From: SCN-70-22 sp046327755
GTDB taxonomy: Bacteria > Gemmatimonadota > Gemmatimonadetes > Gemmatimonadales > Gemmatimonadaceae
Assembly: GCA_046327755.1 (NCBI GenBank)
Contig: JAXLXW010000004.1
Span: forward strand, 62,001-126,000
DNA: 64,000 nt
Direction of reading: 5' to 3'
Shown here: piece after piece, positions 63,623-64,000 of the stretch
Layout: every line of letters begins with the position of its first letter
How positions within the stretch are numbered: position 1 is the stretch's first letter
The notes under the pieces: generated by a model
Told to the model about the DNA's origin: nothing
The model's database searches: none
What the model saw: only the letters and a program-made list of their open reading frames with translations
Position numbers and translations under genes: made by a program

Positions 63623-63757
63623 ATGGCAGAGAAGCCGAAGATCACAGAAGAAGAAGCCAAGGCCTTCACCACGTACTTCATCGTGGGGTTCGCCGGGTTC
63701 ACCATGACGGCGATCCTGGCGCACATGCTGGCCTGGACGTGGCGTCCTTGGCTGTAG
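63623..63757 (+). CDS. pufB: Light-harvesting beta polypeptide, second copy
   Basis: The protein has 44 residues from ATG 63623; a GGGGGG stretch lies about 7 bases before it instead of a standard Shine-Dalgarno. It begins MAEKPKITEEEAKAFTTYFIV, has one membrane helix and ends ILAHMLAWTWRPWL, with the ligand His in LAHML. Position -18 from the His is Thr. It differs clearly from the first copy (about half of the positions), so it is not a recent exact duplicate. Confidence 0.9.
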   Translation: MAEKPKITEEEAKAFTTYFIVGFAGFTMTAILAHMLAWTWRPWL

Positions 63758-63774
63758 CCTAACTGGAGATACCC

Positions 63775-63954
63775 ATGCACCGATTGTGGATTGGTCTCCA
63801 CGTACCCCACGTTCTCGGGTTGTTCATGGGTGCGTTGTCGCTCCTGGTGTTGTGGTTGCACCTGTGGGCATTCCCGGTTATCGGCTATGACGGTAACACC
63901 CACACACCGCCCTACACGGCTTCGGCCGGTGTGAGCGCGGCACCCACGAGATAA
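63775..63954 (+). CDS. pufA: Light-harvesting alpha polypeptide, second copy
   Basis: The protein has 59 residues from ATG 63775, with GGAG seven bases upstream. It begins MHRLWIGLHVPHVLGLFMGA and has the ligand His in VLWLHLWAFPVIGYDG. Like the first copy the C-terminus is long (GNTHTPPYTASAGVSAAPTR), so both alpha chains look alike in type. It is 17 bases after the second pufB. Confidence 0.88.
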   Translation: MHRLWIGLHVPHVLGLFMGALSLLVLWLHLWAFPVIGYDGNTHTPPYTASAGVSAAPTR

Positions 63955-63975
63955 CCTTCTCGAGGAATTCGAATC

Positions 63976-64000
63976 ATGATGCACAAGATCTGGCAGGACG
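63976..64000 (+). CDS. pufA: Start of a third light-harvesting alpha-like gene (cut by window edge)
   Basis: GAGGA (63962-63966) leads to ATGATG at 63976, and the frame MMHKIWQD runs to the edge. The MHKIW start is typical of antenna alpha chains, and not of PufL. No beta gene separates it from the second pufA (21 bases). It could be the LH1 alpha gene before pufL or an extra antenna copy; with eight codons the call is tentative. Confidence 0.5.

Overview
The window is GC-rich bacterial chromosome. Its right end is the start of a purple-bacterial-type photosynthesis gene cluster (bchI-bchD-puhE on the minus strand; crtF, bchC-X-Y-Z and tandem pufBA genes on the plus strand). Aerobic-type tetrapyrrole and isoprenoid supply genes sit next to it. 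Heme synthesis by the C5 route (hemL), the cluster gene order and the many membrane, lipoprotein and peptidase genes of a Gram-negative heterotroph fit a phototrophic member of Gemmatimonadota (Gemmatimonas phototrophica-like). This is inference from gene content, not a database match.

Layout. 1-2.4 kb: an AraC-type regulator running off the left edge, a tiny repeat lipoprotein and a TPR protein. 2.8-14.3 kb: an M1 aminopeptidase, a fatty-acid beta-oxidation block (fadN-like and fadA-like on plus; ACAD10-like kinase-fold protein, acyl-CoA dehydrogenase and SDR on minus) and a CocE-type hydrolase. 14.3-18.2 kb: a tightly packed minus-strand operon with RidA, fumarylacetoacetase, an unknown protein, a SET-domain protein and another unknown. 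18.4-24.8 kb: lipoprotein, histidine phosphatase, three DinB-fold proteins, M55 D-aminopeptidase, TerC and a DUF481 outer-membrane-type protein. 24.8-39.4 kb: one eight-gene minus-strand block built around a MoxR ATPase, DUF58, VWA membrane proteins, DUF4159, a TPR-gluzincin, a caspase-fold protein that seems to lack its catalytic Cys, and a large DUF4175 protein with a Gln-Gly repeat tract. 39.6-45.7 kb: SRPBCC protein, a Ycf46-like AAA ATPase, an HDOD protein and a lipoprotein subtilase.

45.8-64.0 kb is the phototrophy region. Reading on the minus strand, bchI, bchD, puhE, dxs, idi, hemD, hemC, hemB and hemL follow each other with mostly overlapping or near-overlapping ends. Mg-chelatase, DXP/IPP supply and the glutamate-to-uroporphyrinogen steps thus look co-transcribed. 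Divergently, crtF leads to bchCXYZ and then pufB-pufA-pufB-pufA plus the start of a third alpha-antenna gene cut by the window edge. Paired TGT-N12-ACA palindromes (PpsR/CrtJ type) lie in the bchI/crtF divergent spacer and in front of bchC.

A genome-wide-looking oddity is the heptamer CGTTAGG, counted by eye 34 times (both orientations). It usually encodes Leu-Gly through the otherwise avoided TTA codon. No tRNA, rRNA, insertion sequence or CRISPR array was recognised.
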